A DNA stretch of 64,000 bases from an uncultured Porphyromonadaceae bacterium (GCA_900541835.1 UQLL01000009.1:1-64000), one strand, 5' to 3'. Counted from the first letter of the stretch, positions 8,945 through 18,544 are shown. The notes: generated from the sequence alone by a model not told the origin. Translations and numbers: made by a program.

Positions 8945-8985
8945 AAGGGCTGACTCCCGCAACCGGGAATCAGCCCTTATTTTGT
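8945..8985 (+). terminator. intrinsic terminator after icd
   Basis: AAGGGCTGA-CTCCCG pairs with CGGGAA-TCAGCCCTT around an AAC loop, followed by ATTTTGTATT. It lies 26 nt after the icd stop and may also serve the convergent gene ending at 9024. Confidence 0.85.
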
Positions 8986-9023
8986 ATTGTCCAATAATAA
9001 TTGCAGCGGTAAAAGATGACAGG

Positions 9024-12000
9024 TTATCGTACAATCACTTTGGCGGAGCGGTCACCTACGCGCACCAGGTAAACATCGGCAGGGAGTTCCACCCGCAAGT
9101 CGGCCTGTGGTGTGCCGTGGAAGCAGACTATGCCGTCGGCTGCCGTGACAGTCACCTGCTTGCCTGAGCATCCGGTGACGGCGATATATCCCTGTCCGGC
9201 CTCTATGCCCGACTCGGCGGCAGTCAGGTCAACGGCGCAGCGTGCCGAATACGAGTTGCTCGGCGCCGACTCATCGCCGTCTGTATAGATGGCGGTGACC
9301 TGATAGATGTGCTCCCCTTCGGGAACCTCTGAGTCCGTAAAGACGCGGTCAGCGACCGGTTCGGCATTCATGCGCTTCCCGTCGCGGTACACGGCATATC
9401 CGCACACCTGACGCGGGGCTGCGCGGAAGGTAAAGTCGTCGAGCAGGAGCATTCCGGCTCCTGTGGCATTACTGCGGATGGCGAAGAACTTCGTACCGGC
9501 GGGCACCTCCAGAGAATATTGCGTCCATATGCCGGGTACCTTGGCCACGGTCTGTTTGAGCGTAAAGTCGGCCCAGTCGCGACCACCTTCCGAGCAATAT
9601 ACCTGCATCTTCTCCGGCAGTCCGGCGGCATAGCTGCGGGCCCAGAACGTAATGGTCTGTGCCGAGCCGTCAAGCATAGGCGAGATGGCGCGGTCATCGA
9701 CTGTACCGTCGTCATAAAGGAACATTGAGGCGAGACACTTCCTGCCTCCATGCACGTCAAAAGTCGAGTCGAGTGCGGCTGTCTTCTCCAGTACGAAGAA
9801 TGAGCGGTGGCTGAGCATCGGCTGATTGGGCAGCGTGAAGTTCTTGAAACCGCCGATGCCGCCACGGTCGGCATCTACCATAGTCCAGTCGCCGATTCTC
9901 TTGTAAGCCCATGACTCCAGCCTCTCGCAGTCCTCTCCTTCAAGATTCTGCTCCGTAAGTTCGGGCGAGAGCCAATGGAGGGAGACATTGCGGCCCGAAA
10001 CATGTCCGTCCAGAGCAGCGGGAGCAGGTTTGACGGAATATTCGCGTTCCACGGCCACCTGTTCCGATGCATTGTCGTCGTCATTTTCATCCTTGGCATA
10101 GCGCACCACGGCATGATACAGGGCCTTGGCGTCGGTCTGATCGAAACCGAGAGAACAGAGGGCTTCGACATCCACCCTTCCGCCGGGAACTATCGGAGTA
10201 CCCTGCACTGTGGTGAATGGCCCGGCATCGCCCTGACGGTAAAACTCGACCGTATAGCCGGACGCCTCCCCGGCGCCGGTATTCTCCACGGTGGCGCTGA
10301 CGGCAAATTCCTCGTTTGCCCGCACACTCTCGGGAGCATCGACAGCCACGACGGCGAGATTATTGTCCACCTCCTGACACACTTCCATGCGATCGACCAT
10401 CATGTATGTAAACTTCTTGCAGGTAGCCTGCAGGCCCACCTGAACCTTCTTGCCGCTATACGGGGCAAGGCTGACACTGATGCGGCGCCAGGCGGAGGTG
10501 TCGCCGGAGCAGAGTTCGTCGACGGTGCCGCTGCGCAGCACTTTCCATTCGTCAGTATCGGACAGACGCACCATAACTTCAAGTATGTTGTTGTTGCGCG
10601 TGAGGCCTGCTGCGTCATTCTTGGCCATATTGTAGGTATAGAAAGTGAAGACGGGACGGGAGAGATTGCCCAGGTCTATGTTGCCCGAAGCCAACTGCGA
10701 CTTGCCATCGATTTTGGTAAACTTGCCTGCGAGGAAACCGTTATCACGGTCGGAGGAGATGATACCCAGGTCGCCGTCCCCCTGCATGGTCCATGTGGCT
10801 CCGTTGTTTTCCACCACCCTTGTAGCCAGCACATGAGTCATCCTCTTGGCGGCGAAAGACTCTTTGTAGGGAGTTGTATAGGGCGTACCGACAGGCGACA
10901 TCGGGCCGCCGAGGCCGGAAGATGTACCTTGGGAGCTTACAGCGAATACAGCCACCTGAAAGAATCTCTGAGCATCATTCTCCTCACAGACTTTATAAGT
11001 AAAGCTGTTGTCGGTGATGTTCTGCCCGTAGATGGTCTTGGTGTCGGATGCTTTTGTGATCGTATATATAAGCGGCGTGGAGCCGAACAGCTTGCCGTTG
11101 ACGTCGGTCGTGGGAGCATCCCAGCTGATGGTGACTGTGCCGACAGGATTCTCGACCATGCGGATGTTGCTCACGGGCGACGGCTTGTCGAGGCCGATTA
11201 TTGCAGAAGCCTCCACGGGGATGCCGGAGCCGAAGTCATTCTGGCAGACTACGCTCCATGTGTGCTGACCTGTGGCGGGCACTCCCTCGTCGGTCCATAA
11301 GAAATCGGAGCCGGGTGTGCGCGACGGGAAGGTGGCCACCGGCTCTCCGTTGCGCGAAATCGCAATCGAGGTGATGGCTGACAGAGGCTTGCCGTCCATA
11401 GTCTTGTCAGGCAGGCGGCAGGTGATTGTGGCCTTGTAGGCGCCGTATATGTCGGGGATGACTTTAAGGCTGTCCACAACGGCCGGCGCGTTGCCGTCGA
11501 TAGGTTCGCTTATGCTCAGATTGTCCACGAACAGATAGTTCATGTTCTTGTCGGAGATGCCGTGCACGCCGATATAATACTTGCCATCGGCCGGAGCGGT
11601 GAAGTAGCCGCCATAGTTGACCACCACCTTGTCGGGCACCACGGTAGGTTCTATCAAGGCAGTTGTCATTCCCTCGACGTTCGGAGCGGTGCCGATTTTG
11701 ACTTCGAAGCGTTCCGGATATTTGTAGTTTGAGTTATGGGAATCGAGTGACACTTTATAGATTTTGCCCTTCTCCATGCGGATAGCGGGAGTTATGAGCC
11801 AGTCGTCCATAGCCTTGGTGCCGGAATACTTGACGCGCACGCATTGCTCGGCCGCAGTGTTATAGTGGTCCCATGTAATCTTGTCGGAGTTGGCGTCGAT
11901 GACCACAAACTCGTCGAGCACCGCCTTGGTGTCGAAAGTCTGAAGATAGGGGGCGGCGTAGCTGCCCATCCCGAACCTGTTGGACTGAGCCGCGGAGGAG

Positions 12001-13529
12001 ACACGCCCGTTGCATGAGACTGTCACCACATAATAATATATAGTATATTTGTCGGGTTCAGGCAGCGGATCCTCTATGGATGTGACGGCGGTATCGGCAG
12101 CCACGACCACGCGGTCGGGGAGGCGGCGGACAGTATAACGTATCTTTTCGGGATCCATATAACCGCCGTTGACGGTTGCTGTAACAGGTTTCCAGCTCAC
12201 CTTGACCTTACCGTCGGAGTAAGTGGCGGTGACTGTGGTGGGTTTGGGAGTGTCATTGCCCACATACATCTGGGCGTGCGCCTTAGGGCTGTCACCCCGG
12301 TCGTTGCTCACCAGCACGGAGAAATATTTCTTGCCGGCCTCAGCCACTGTCACGTCCACACTCGCCTCCTGTCCGTACGAGCAGGTTCCCGAGGCCGTGC
12401 TGATGCCGTTGACAAAGACAGTGTAAGTCATATTGCCAGAGGCGGAAGCTCCGTTGAACAGTGTCGCAGGGCATTTGAACCTGACCTTTCCTTCCAGAGT
12501 ACCCTGGGGAAAGAGGAGTTCAAGACCTGTCACGGCCGCCGGAGCAAGAGAGTCTGTTTCGTACGGAATGAAGAGGCCCCCTATCTCGTCCTTGTACTGA
12601 AACTCGCAGAGCTTGGTGGCGGCTCCGGTAGTGAGGTTCACCTCGTAGAGGTAGCCGGACTCATCCTCGGGATTTACGGTCCAGAACATACGGCCTGTGC
12701 GACGGTCTATGGTGGCGCCGGAGACATACTTAGGCACAGCACCGGTGGCTCCGAGCCGGGTCATGGCTCCGGTCGAGGGTGTCACCTTATAGGCGTCGCC
12801 GACCATGTCAACGGCATAGATGAAACCGTCGTTACCCCATGCGCAGGCGTTCCATTGCGCGGGGCAGTCGGCTATGAAGGTCCACTTGTTGGTGTTGACG
12901 TCGAAGCGTCCGTACTTGAACTGCGTGCCGGTCAGATACTGACCGTAGGCGGTGTTGCCGTCGGTGCAGAGGGCAAACGGCAGAGCTCCGGCCTGGATGG
13001 TGCTGACGGGGCGCTTCACCTCTTTCCATGTGGTGATGTCGTAAGCCTTGTAACGGGGAACGTTTACACCGCCGTTAGGGTCCGGATAATAGTTGTGATA
13101 GATACCGTCGATAAGCACGGCGGAGTAACAGCCCCCGAGATTGGAGTTCTTGACGGCTGTGAACTCACCGGTGTCGGTGAATTTCCAGATGCCTGCATGG
13201 ACCGGCTTGGAGGAACCTTCGGCCTTTTCAGAAAAGGTCACGTTGCCGTAAAGCTCTACGCCTCCGGTGGCGCGGCGCATCTGTGCGGCCACGGATACAG
13301 GAGGAGCTATGAATCCCTCCACGGCCCGGGCCGCATCCTGCGGGCGTGAAGACTCTGTGCGGAAGAGCATTTGCGGGAGGGTTTCGCATTCGGGCTGCGC
13401 CGTCAGCGTGCTGCGGGCTTCGGCCCCTCCGCAGGTTGCCGACACTTTCGGTACCGGCTGTGCCGACGAGTGTCCTGCGCTAAGCAAAACCGCCGCCATG
13501 GCAAGCAGATGTTTGGTCAGTTTTCTCAT
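9024..13529 (-). CDS. large secreted multidomain protein with T9SS sorting domain
   Basis: This 1501-residue protein starts MRKLTKHLLAMAAVLLSAG, a signal peptide ending near residue 24. An N-terminal part (about 70-330) looks like a beta-propeller, with repeated FDVNTNKW- and GDAYKVTPSTG-like strands. Fibronectin type III-like domains and three jelly-roll (choice-of-anchor J type) domains follow. The jelly-rolls centre near residues 600, 960 and 1280; each holds a phrase such as DDWLITPAI, GNIDLGNLS or DDRAISPML. A CARDB-like domain lies near 1100. The end, YLVRVGDRSAKVIVR, is a T9SS type A sorting signal. It is probably surface-attached, in adhesion or glycan binding; no catalytic motif is seen. 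The start is the ATG before the signal peptide. Confidence 0.85.
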   Translation of the reverse strand: MRKLTKHLLAMAAVLLSAGHSSAQPVPKVSATCGGAEARSTLTAQPECETLPQMLFRTESSRPQDAARAVEGFIAPPVSVAAQMRRATGGVELYGNVTFSEKAEGSSKPVHAGIWKFTDTGEFTAVKNSNLGGCYSAVLIDGIYHNYYPDPNGGVNVPRYKAYDITTWKEVKRPVSTIQAGALPFALCTDGNTAYGQYLTGTQFKYGRFDVNTNKWTFIADCPAQWNACAWGNDGFIYAVDMVGDAYKVTPSTGAMTRLGATGAVPKYVSGATIDRRTGRMFWTVNPEDESGYLYEVNLTTGAATKLCEFQYKDEIGGLFIPYETDSLAPAAVTGLELLFPQGTLEGKVRFKCPATLFNGASASGNMTYTVFVNGISTASGTCSYGQEASVDVTVAEAGKKYFSVLVSNDRGDSPKAHAQMYVGNDTPKPTTVTATYSDGKVKVSWKPVTATVNGGYMDPEKIRYTVRRLPDRVVVAADTAVTSIEDPLPEPDKYTIYYYVVTVSCNGRVSSAAQSNRFGMGSYAAPYLQTFDTKAVLDEFVVIDANSDKITWDHYNTAAEQCVRVKYSGTKAMDDWLITPAIRMEKGKIYKVSLDSHNSNYKYPERFEVKIGTAPNVEGMTTALIEPTVVPDKVVVNYGGYFTAPADGKYYIGVHGISDKNMNYLFVDNLSISEPIDGNAPAVVDSLKVIPDIYGAYKATITCRLPDKTMDGKPLSAITSIAISRNGEPVATFPSRTPGSDFLWTDEGVPATGQHTWSVVCQNDFGSGIPVEASAIIGLDKPSPVSNIRMVENPVGTVTISWDAPTTDVNGKLFGSTPLIYTITKASDTKTIYGQNITDNSFTYKVCEENDAQRFFQVAVFAVSSQGTSSGLGGPMSPVGTPYTTPYKESFAAKRMTHVLATRVVENNGATWTMQGDGDLGIISSDRDNGFLAGKFTKIDGKSQLASGNIDLGNLSRPVFTFYTYNMAKNDAAGLTRNNNILEVMVRLSDTDEWKVLRSGTVDELCSGDTSAWRRISVSLAPYSGKKVQVGLQATCKKFTYMMVDRMEVCQEVDNNLAVVAVDAPESVRANEEFAVSATVENTGAGEASGYTVEFYRQGDAGPFTTVQGTPIVPGGRVDVEALCSLGFDQTDAKALYHAVVRYAKDENDDDNASEQVAVEREYSVKPAPAALDGHVSGRNVSLHWLSPELTEQNLEGEDCERLESWAYKRIGDWTMVDADRGGIGGFKNFTLPNQPMLSHRSFFVLEKTAALDSTFDVHGGRKCLASMFLYDDGTVDDRAISPMLDGSAQTITFWARSYAAGLPEKMQVYCSEGGRDWADFTLKQTVAKVPGIWTQYSLEVPAGTKFFAIRSNATGAGMLLLDDFTFRAAPRQVCGYAVYRDGKRMNAEPVADRVFTDSEVPEGEHIYQVTAIYTDGDESAPSNSYSARCAVDLTAAESGIEAGQGYIAVTGCSGKQVTVTAADGIVCFHGTPQADLRVELPADVYLVRVGDRSAKVIVR

Positions 13530-13558
13530 TGTGATAAAATTATGTTTTTTGTCCGCTG

Positions 13559-13566
13559 CAAAGTTA
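13559..13566 (-). promoter_or_regulatory. -7 box for the large secreted protein gene
   Basis: TAACTTTG on the minus strand, about 30 nt before the start codon. The -33 element is not clear. The 157-bp gap is shared with the divergent Crp/Fnr gene, so one regulator site could serve both. Confidence 0.55.
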
Positions 13567-13686
13567 GAGACTCTTTCCTCACTGAAAAACAAGCATTTTT
13601 TAATATAGATTAAGAACCAGCCGGGGTTGGGACATATTATAAAATATTTGTTTCAGCGCGGTTGTTGAAAACTATAAATACAGATT

Positions 13687-14304
13687 ATGAGAAAGCCTAA
13701 AAGTGAGCCGTCATTGCACGAGATGTTCAATAAATATCACTGGCTAAGCCGCGAATGTACGGATGCGCTGGAATCTATCGCCGTACGCGAGGAGTTCAGT
13801 CCCGAACAGGTGATGGTGCGCCAGGGCGAAATATGCGATTATATTTTTCTGAATGCAAAGGGGATAACTCGTGTTTCAATGGCCAAGAACGGTAAAGCCG
13901 ACACCATCTGCTTCGGTGGCGTCGGCGATGTGTTCATGTCTTTCCGGACTCTTCATACGGGGGAGCCAGCCCTTTTTACACTGTCTGCGGTGAGCGAGGT
14001 GGCGGCATACCGCATCCCTGTAAGGAAGTTCCGAAATCTGAGGGTAAAGTATCAGGAACTCGACACATGGCTCGCAAACCTGCTCATTGAGCAAATCTAC
14101 AGTTTCGAGATGCTCTACTCGCTTCTGACGCTGTCGCCGGCCGAGGAGCGGCTGAAGAATTTCTGGGATTTCAACACTGACAATCTGCGGCATCTGCCGC
14201 GCACCAAGCTCTCGCGCGTGGTGCCCCTGAAGATTCTGGCGCAATATCTGGGCATGGCTCCGCAGACTCTCAGTAAGCTGCGCCGCAAGTATGTGGGTAA
14301 ATAG
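13687..14304 (+). CDS. Crp/Fnr family transcriptional regulator
   Basis: This 205-residue protein has a cyclic-nucleotide-binding-like N-terminal fold (about residues 20-120; FSPEQVMVRQGEICDYIFLNAKG is the typical first strands). A dimerisation helix (LIEQIYSFEMLYSLLTLSPAEERL) and a short winged helix follow, with the recognition segment LAQYLGMAPQTLSKLRRKY. No Fnr-type N-terminal cysteine cluster is present, so it is unlikely to be an iron-sulfur oxygen sensor. It is transcribed divergently from the 1501-residue secreted protein and is convergent with the BspA-like gene. Regulation of these surface genes is a guess based on position. Confidence 0.88.
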   Translation: MRKPKSEPSLHEMFNKYHWLSRECTDALESIAVREEFSPEQVMVRQGEICDYIFLNAKGITRVSMAKNGKADTICFGGVGDVFMSFRTLHTGEPALFTLSAVSEVAAYRIPVRKFRNLRVKYQELDTWLANLLIEQIYSFEMLYSLLTLSPAEERLKNFWDFNTDNLRHLPRTKLSRVVPLKILAQYLGMAPQTLSKLRRKYVGK

Positions 14305-14337
14305 GCGGAGGTCAGCGCTTTGGGGAGGGCGCGGGAC

Positions 14338-14372
14338 GGGGGCGGGGCGCCAGTCACACGCGCCCCGCCCCC
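14338..14372. terminator. GC-rich hairpin between convergent genes
   Basis: GGGGGCGGGGCG at 14338-14349 pairs perfectly with CGCCCCGCCCCC at 14361-14372 around an 11-nt loop. There is no U-tract, but the position between convergent stops fits a bidirectional transcription barrier. Confidence 0.6.
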
Positions 14373-14393
14373 GCAGGTTAGGTGGGTAGGGGG

Positions 14394-16565
14394 TTACGGA
14401 ACGTACTGCTTGCGGACGGAGCCGTCGCTGTAGCGGATGATGTTCACGCTGCCGCGCACGGGCTCGGCCACGCGCAGGCCGTCGAGGGTATGGATCTCCG
14501 TCACGCGCACGTCGTCGGCAATGCCCTCCACGCCGTCGGCGTCGCCGAGGATGGTTTTGAAGAGGCGCCAGCCTGGTGCCTGCCTATATGCCTCCAGGGC
14601 GGCGGCGGGCACGTGCAGGGTGCAGTAGTCGTAGAGGGAGTCCCCGTTGTAGTTGGTCCAGTCGGAGAAGGCGCGGGTGGCCACGTCTTCGGTGATGGCC
14701 GGAGGTGTGGGCATCTTGGCCACGACGCTCTTGAACGGGCAGCGGGCAAAAGCTTTCGGCCCGATTTTCTGAAGGGTGGAGGGAAGCACTATCTCCGTCA
14801 GGTCCGGGCAGAGCGAAATGCCCAGGTTCTGCACTTCGACCAAGCCTTCGTGGAGGATGACCTTGGTGGGACCTGCATAGTTGATGGCGCTGGAGCCTAT
14901 CACCTTGACGCCGGGGCCGAAGTCCACGGTCAGCAGCGAGAAGCAGTGGCCGAAGCAGGTGTTGCCCACCGTGTCGACCCCCTCGGGGATGGTGATGGAG
15001 GTGAGCTTGGAATCGTAGAAGGCGCCGTCACCGATGTGGCGCAGGCCGTCGGGGAGCTTGACCTCGGCGAACTGCGACTTGAAGAAGGCGTCATCGCCGA
15101 TATAGGTCACCGATGCCGGTATGTCAATGGACGTGAGTGGGCAGTTGGCGAAGGTGCCGTTGGGGATTGCCTTGAGTCCGGCGGGGAGCTGACAGCTCTC
15201 CAGCGCCTCGCAAGTGTGGAACACGGCCTCGCCCAGTTCTTTCACCGAAGCGGGTATAGAGGCCCTGGTTATGCTCGAGCAGTCGGAGAAGGCATAGCCC
15301 TCAAGCACTTCGATCCCTTCGGGAAGCATCATCTCGGTAAAACCCAGCACTCCGACGAAGGCGCTGTCGCCGATGCGGCGCAGCTTGCCCGTGAACGGGA
15401 AGTTCTTCAGTTCCTCGCAGTAGATGAATGCCGACTCGCCGATGTCCTCCAGCCCTTGGCAGCCGCTAACGGTGGTGAGCGACGGACACTCCTCGAAAGC
15501 GTTCTTGCCGATTGTCCTGAGCGAGGCGGGGATGGAGACCGTCACGAGGCTCTCCTTTCCCACGAAGCAGCCTCCCTCTATGGCCACGATGCCGTCGGGC
15601 ACCACGATGTCAGCAGCCGGCTCACCGGCGCAGAACACCATGATCTTGTCCTTGAGGTTGGTGAGCACGCCGTTCTCCACGGCGAAGTTCACGCTTCCCT
15701 CGGCCACCCTTACCTCCTTGAGCGCATTGGCTGCATAGAATGCGCAGGAACCTATGCTTTCCAGACTCGCGGGCAGGGTCAGAGACGCCAGCTTGACGCG
15801 GCTGAAGGCGAAGTAACCAATCTCCTTCAGCCCCTCACCAAGGTTGAGCGTCTCCAGGGGTCTGATGCCGTAGAAAGAGTAGTCGCCGAGTTCTTCCACT
15901 CCGGCCGGCACGGTGAATGCCGTGGCCTCCAGGCCGCCGCCATAGTGGAGCAGGCTCTTGCGGCCCTTGGAATAGAGTATGCCGTCGGCGGCCTCGAACC
16001 AAGGGTTGGCGGCGTCGACGGTAATCTGCTTGAGGGCGGTGCCGCAGAAGGCGCTCGGCGACAGGTCCTTGACTTTGGCGCCTATGGTGACGCTCTCCAG
16101 GCCGCTGTTGTAGAAGGCGTTCTCGTCAACGGTGGTGACGCCGCCGGGTATGGTGATGCTCTTGAGGCCCTTATCGCCCATGAAAGCCTGCATGCCTATC
16201 ACGGAGAGCCTGGAGTTGAGGGTGACGGAGGTCAGGGTGGGAATGATGCCGAAGGCACGAAGCCCCATGCTCTCGACGTTCTCGCCCAGCACCAGGGTGA
16301 CGAGCTCCTGGCCCTGGAAGGCCATCATGGCCACCTCGGCCACAGGGTAGGTGGTTCCGTTGTACGCAACGGTAGCGGGTATAACCAGGTTCTCGTCGAA
16401 CTGGTCTGCGGCGAAGCCGGTCAGCACGGCCTTGCCGTGCTCGATGCTGTATGCGAGTTTACCTTCGGTGAAGGTCTGCGCTTTGATTGCCGTTGAAGCA
16501 ATAGTGACGCAAATCAAACTCCACATAAGGCGCCGTGGCGCCCATCTCTGTAGAGATCTTTTCAT
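14394..16565 (-). CDS. BspA-like leucine-rich repeat surface protein
   Basis: This 723-residue protein has a signal peptide (about residues 1-29, ending IKAQ) and then about 25 copies of a 22-24 residue repeat of the LRR_5/BspA type. Examples are LKSITIPGGVTTVDENAFYN and LTSIDIPASVTYIGDDAFF. The end (IHTLDGLRVAEPVRGSVNII, then RYSDGSVRKQYVP) resembles short Bacteroidota C-terminal anchoring segments. Related proteins bind host or bacterial surface ligands; the ligand here is unknown. A -7 box lies about 75 nt upstream. It ends against a GC-rich hairpin shared with the Crp/Fnr gene. Confidence 0.88.
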   Translation of the reverse strand: MKRSLQRWAPRRLMWSLICVTIASTAIKAQTFTEGKLAYSIEHGKAVLTGFAADQFDENLVIPATVAYNGTTYPVAEVAMMAFQGQELVTLVLGENVESMGLRAFGIIPTLTSVTLNSRLSVIGMQAFMGDKGLKSITIPGGVTTVDENAFYNSGLESVTIGAKVKDLSPSAFCGTALKQITVDAANPWFEAADGILYSKGRKSLLHYGGGLEATAFTVPAGVEELGDYSFYGIRPLETLNLGEGLKEIGYFAFSRVKLASLTLPASLESIGSCAFYAANALKEVRVAEGSVNFAVENGVLTNLKDKIMVFCAGEPAADIVVPDGIVAIEGGCFVGKESLVTVSIPASLRTIGKNAFEECPSLTTVSGCQGLEDIGESAFIYCEELKNFPFTGKLRRIGDSAFVGVLGFTEMMLPEGIEVLEGYAFSDCSSITRASIPASVKELGEAVFHTCEALESCQLPAGLKAIPNGTFANCPLTSIDIPASVTYIGDDAFFKSQFAEVKLPDGLRHIGDGAFYDSKLTSITIPEGVDTVGNTCFGHCFSLLTVDFGPGVKVIGSSAINYAGPTKVILHEGLVEVQNLGISLCPDLTEIVLPSTLQKIGPKAFARCPFKSVVAKMPTPPAITEDVATRAFSDWTNYNGDSLYDYCTLHVPAAALEAYRQAPGWRLFKTILGDADGVEGIADDVRVTEIHTLDGLRVAEPVRGSVNIIRYSDGSVRKQYVP

Positions 16566-16640
16566 TTCTTCTGTCTTGTCTTTTACTTGTTTGTTGATTG
16601 TAGTGACTGTGGTTCTTTGCTTATGAAGGACTTATTTTTG

Positions 16641-16648
16641 CAAAGTTA
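16641..16648 (-). promoter_or_regulatory. -7 box for the BspA-like gene
   Basis: TAACTTTG on the minus strand with a leader of about 70 nt. No convincing -33 TTTG at the usual spacing. Confidence 0.5.
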
Positions 16649-16712
16649 GGACGTTTGAAGCAATTACCCCCTAAAGCGTTAAAAATAGTAAACAGTCATT
16701 CTCATATCGCAC

Positions 16713-16775
16713 TCACCGACTGCACAGCCAAGGCGGTTCCCGGTCAGGAATCGCGCTTGGCTATGCAGTCGGTGG
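16713..16775. repeat. long imperfect inverted repeat (hairpin)
   Basis: CACCGACTGCACAGCCAAG at 16713-16731 pairs with CTTGGCTATGCAGTCGGTG at 16757-16775, with one mismatch. The loop is about 25 nt. It lies 25 nt after the stop of the small membrane protein gene (minus strand). It may be that gene's terminator, although no U-tract follows. The 235-bp gap between 16565 and 16801 otherwise holds only the BspA -7 box. Confidence 0.6.
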
Positions 16776-16800
16776 TATTCTTTGTCATTGCGGCCGAGCC

Positions 16801-17232
16801 TCAACGCGGCGCTTTGCTGGCTGGCGCGGGCCTGGCCGCAGGCTTGGCTGGCTTCGGCGCCGCCTTTGCCGGCGCCGCCTTCCCGGTCCTGGGCTGCGGT
16901 TGCGCCTGCTGTTGCGGGCGCGGATGCTCCGGCTTGTTCTCGGAGGAGGCGGAGCGGCGCCCGGCCTTGTCGCCGGCATAGACGGTGTCGGTGTCGTCGT
17001 AGGTGCGGTGGAAGTGGTCACTGGCCTCCTTGGCGGTGCGCGGCAGTACCTTCGACTTGTGCGAGTCAGGAGTGCCGGGATAGCGGCGCTGCGGCGTCTC
17101 CGGCACCGGCTGCTCCCCGCCGATGGTGTCGAACAGAAGCGCCGACACCGCCACGGCTGCGAGAACGAGCCATATCAGCGACGCCCCGCGCGGCCCGCGT
17201 CTCCGACGGTGGCTGTGGTGGTAAGAACCCAT
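16801..17232 (-). CDS. small single-pass membrane protein with basic proline/alanine-rich tail
   Basis: I do not recognise this 143-residue protein. It begins with an Arg/His-rich stretch (MGSYHHSHRRRRGPRG). One hydrophobic helix follows at about residues 18-36 (SLIWLVLAAVAVSALLF), then a polar region and a low-complexity C-terminus rich in Pro, Ala, Lys and Gln. The layout suggests an inner-membrane anchor with a periplasmic disordered tail. It starts 7 nt after the stop of the cysteine-desulfidase-like gene, so the two are probably co-transcribed. High G+C could keep a frame open by chance, but the start position and clear TM segment argue for a real gene. Confidence 0.6.
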   Translation of the reverse strand: MGSYHHSHRRRRGPRGASLIWLVLAAVAVSALLFDTIGGEQPVPETPQRRYPGTPDSHKSKVLPRTAKEASDHFHRTYDDTDTVYAGDKAGRRSASSENKPEHPRPQQQAQPQPRTGKAAPAKAAPKPAKPAARPAPASKAPR

Positions 17233-17239
17233 TTTTAAT

Positions 17240-18544
17240 TTACTTGTTGGTCATTATCTCGAGGACGAGGGCATCGGTGGCACGCATGGCGTCCTTGCCG
17301 ATGCTGGTGAGGTTGTGGATGGTGCGGTCGACGTCCTCGCAGACTATTCCCTCGGAGCAGGAGGCGCACTGGCCGTTCATGGCCAGCAAGGCCGAGAGCA
17401 TGGCAGTGCTGGTGGCCGAGGCTATCTTCATGGCGCACGAGGGCTTGGCTCCGTCGCAGAGCATTCCGGTCAGGTTGGCCACCATGTTCTTGACGGCCGC
17501 GCAGACCTGCTCGTAGCCGGCGCCCATGAGGTAGGCGATACCCGACGAGGCGCCGGTGCCGGCCACCACGCAGCCGCACAGCGCCGACAGGCGCCCCAGG
17601 CTCTGCTTGATGTATATGCTCACGAGGTTGCTCAGCGCCAGGGCTCGGAGGGTATGCTCGCGGTCGGCGTCGACGTCGCGGGCAAAGCTCACCACGGGCA
17701 TGGTGCAGGTGATGCCCTGGTTGCCGCTCCCGGAGTTGGACATGACGGCCACGGGACAGCCGCCCATGCGGGCGTCGCAGGCCGCCGAGGTGTAGGAGAT
17801 CATGTGCGCCACGGGGGTGTCGCCGAAGAACTTCTTGCCCGGGCCGGCCACGATGCGGCCCAGGGAGTGGCCGTAGGAATGGCGGAAAGCCTGGTCGGCG
17901 GCATTGATGTTGAGCTGCGCGGCCCTGGCGATGAAGGCGATGCGCTCCAGCGGCGTGGTGGTGGCGAAGTCCCACACCTGCTTAAGCGTCAGCTCCGGGT
18001 AGGCATCCGTCTCCGGACCCGCGTCGACGGAAGCACCGGCATGCCTTCCTACAGTGCGCTTGTCCTGGAGAGTGGTTCCGTCGGCCACCTCGAACACTAT
18101 GTTGGTGTGGCTCTCGGAGATGACGGCGCGCGAGGTGCGGCCCTGACCTTCGGCCCGGACGTCGATGTGGAGCACCGAGGGGGTGTCCGTGGCCAGGCGT
18201 ATGCTGATGGCCCCGGTGGCAATGTATTCCTTGCCGCGCTCCACGTCCTCGGGAGTGACGCGGGCGAGGACCTCGAGGCCGTCGTCGCTACGGCCGCACA
18301 GGGCGCCGAGGGCGATGGCGATGGGAAGGCCGGTCATGCCGGTGCCGGGTATGCCCACGCCCATGGCGTTCTTGAGCATGTTGGCGCTCAGTGCCACGTC
18401 AAGCTTCTCTGGCCGGCAGCCCAGCAGCTCTGCGGCGCGCGCCACGCACAGCGCCACTGCCGCCGGCTCGGTACAGCCCACAGCCGGCACGACCTCGCGC
18501 TGCATGAGGTCTATGATTCTCTGTGTCAGTTTCTCTTCCATCAT
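17240..18544 (-). CDS. L-cysteine desulfidase / serine dehydratase-alpha-like protein (UPF0597, YhaM/CyuA family)
   Basis: This 434-residue protein matches the UPF0597 family. Members characterised as L-cysteine desulfidases convert cysteine to pyruvate, ammonia and sulfide using a 4Fe-4S cluster. Visible marks are VPAVGCTEPAAVALC near residue 20, ISESHTNIVF near 145, CDARMGGCPVAVMSNSGSGN near 265, and CASCSEGIVC near the end; these cysteines are candidate cluster ligands. The ATG at 18544 gives the usual MEEKL-type N-terminus; the frame is open further upstream through a repeat. It lies between tdk and a small membrane protein gene on the same strand. Confidence 0.85.
   Translation of the reverse strand: MMEEKLTQRIIDLMQREVVPAVGCTEPAAVALCVARAAELLGCRPEKLDVALSANMLKNAMGVGIPGTGMTGLPIAIALGALCGRSDDGLEVLARVTPEDVERGKEYIATGAISIRLATDTPSVLHIDVRAEGQGRTSRAVISESHTNIVFEVADGTTLQDKRTVGRHAGASVDAGPETDAYPELTLKQVWDFATTTPLERIAFIARAAQLNINAADQAFRHSYGHSLGRIVAGPGKKFFGDTPVAHMISYTSAACDARMGGCPVAVMSNSGSGNQGITCTMPVVSFARDVDADREHTLRALALSNLVSIYIKQSLGRLSALCGCVVAGTGASSGIAYLMGAGYEQVCAAVKNMVANLTGMLCDGAKPSCAMKIASATSTAMLSALLAMNGQCASCSEGIVCEDVDRTIHNLTSIGKDAMRATDALVLEIMTNK

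Noticed and set aside
14382..16496. A 704-codon + strand frame opposite the BspA-like gene
   Set aside because: It mirrors the leucine-rich repeats of the real gene; apparent repeats come from the opposite strand.
16655..16981. A 108-codon + strand frame in the gap after the BspA promoter
   Set aside because: It crosses the long inverted repeat and then lies antisense to the small membrane protein; low-complexity Ala/Gly translation.
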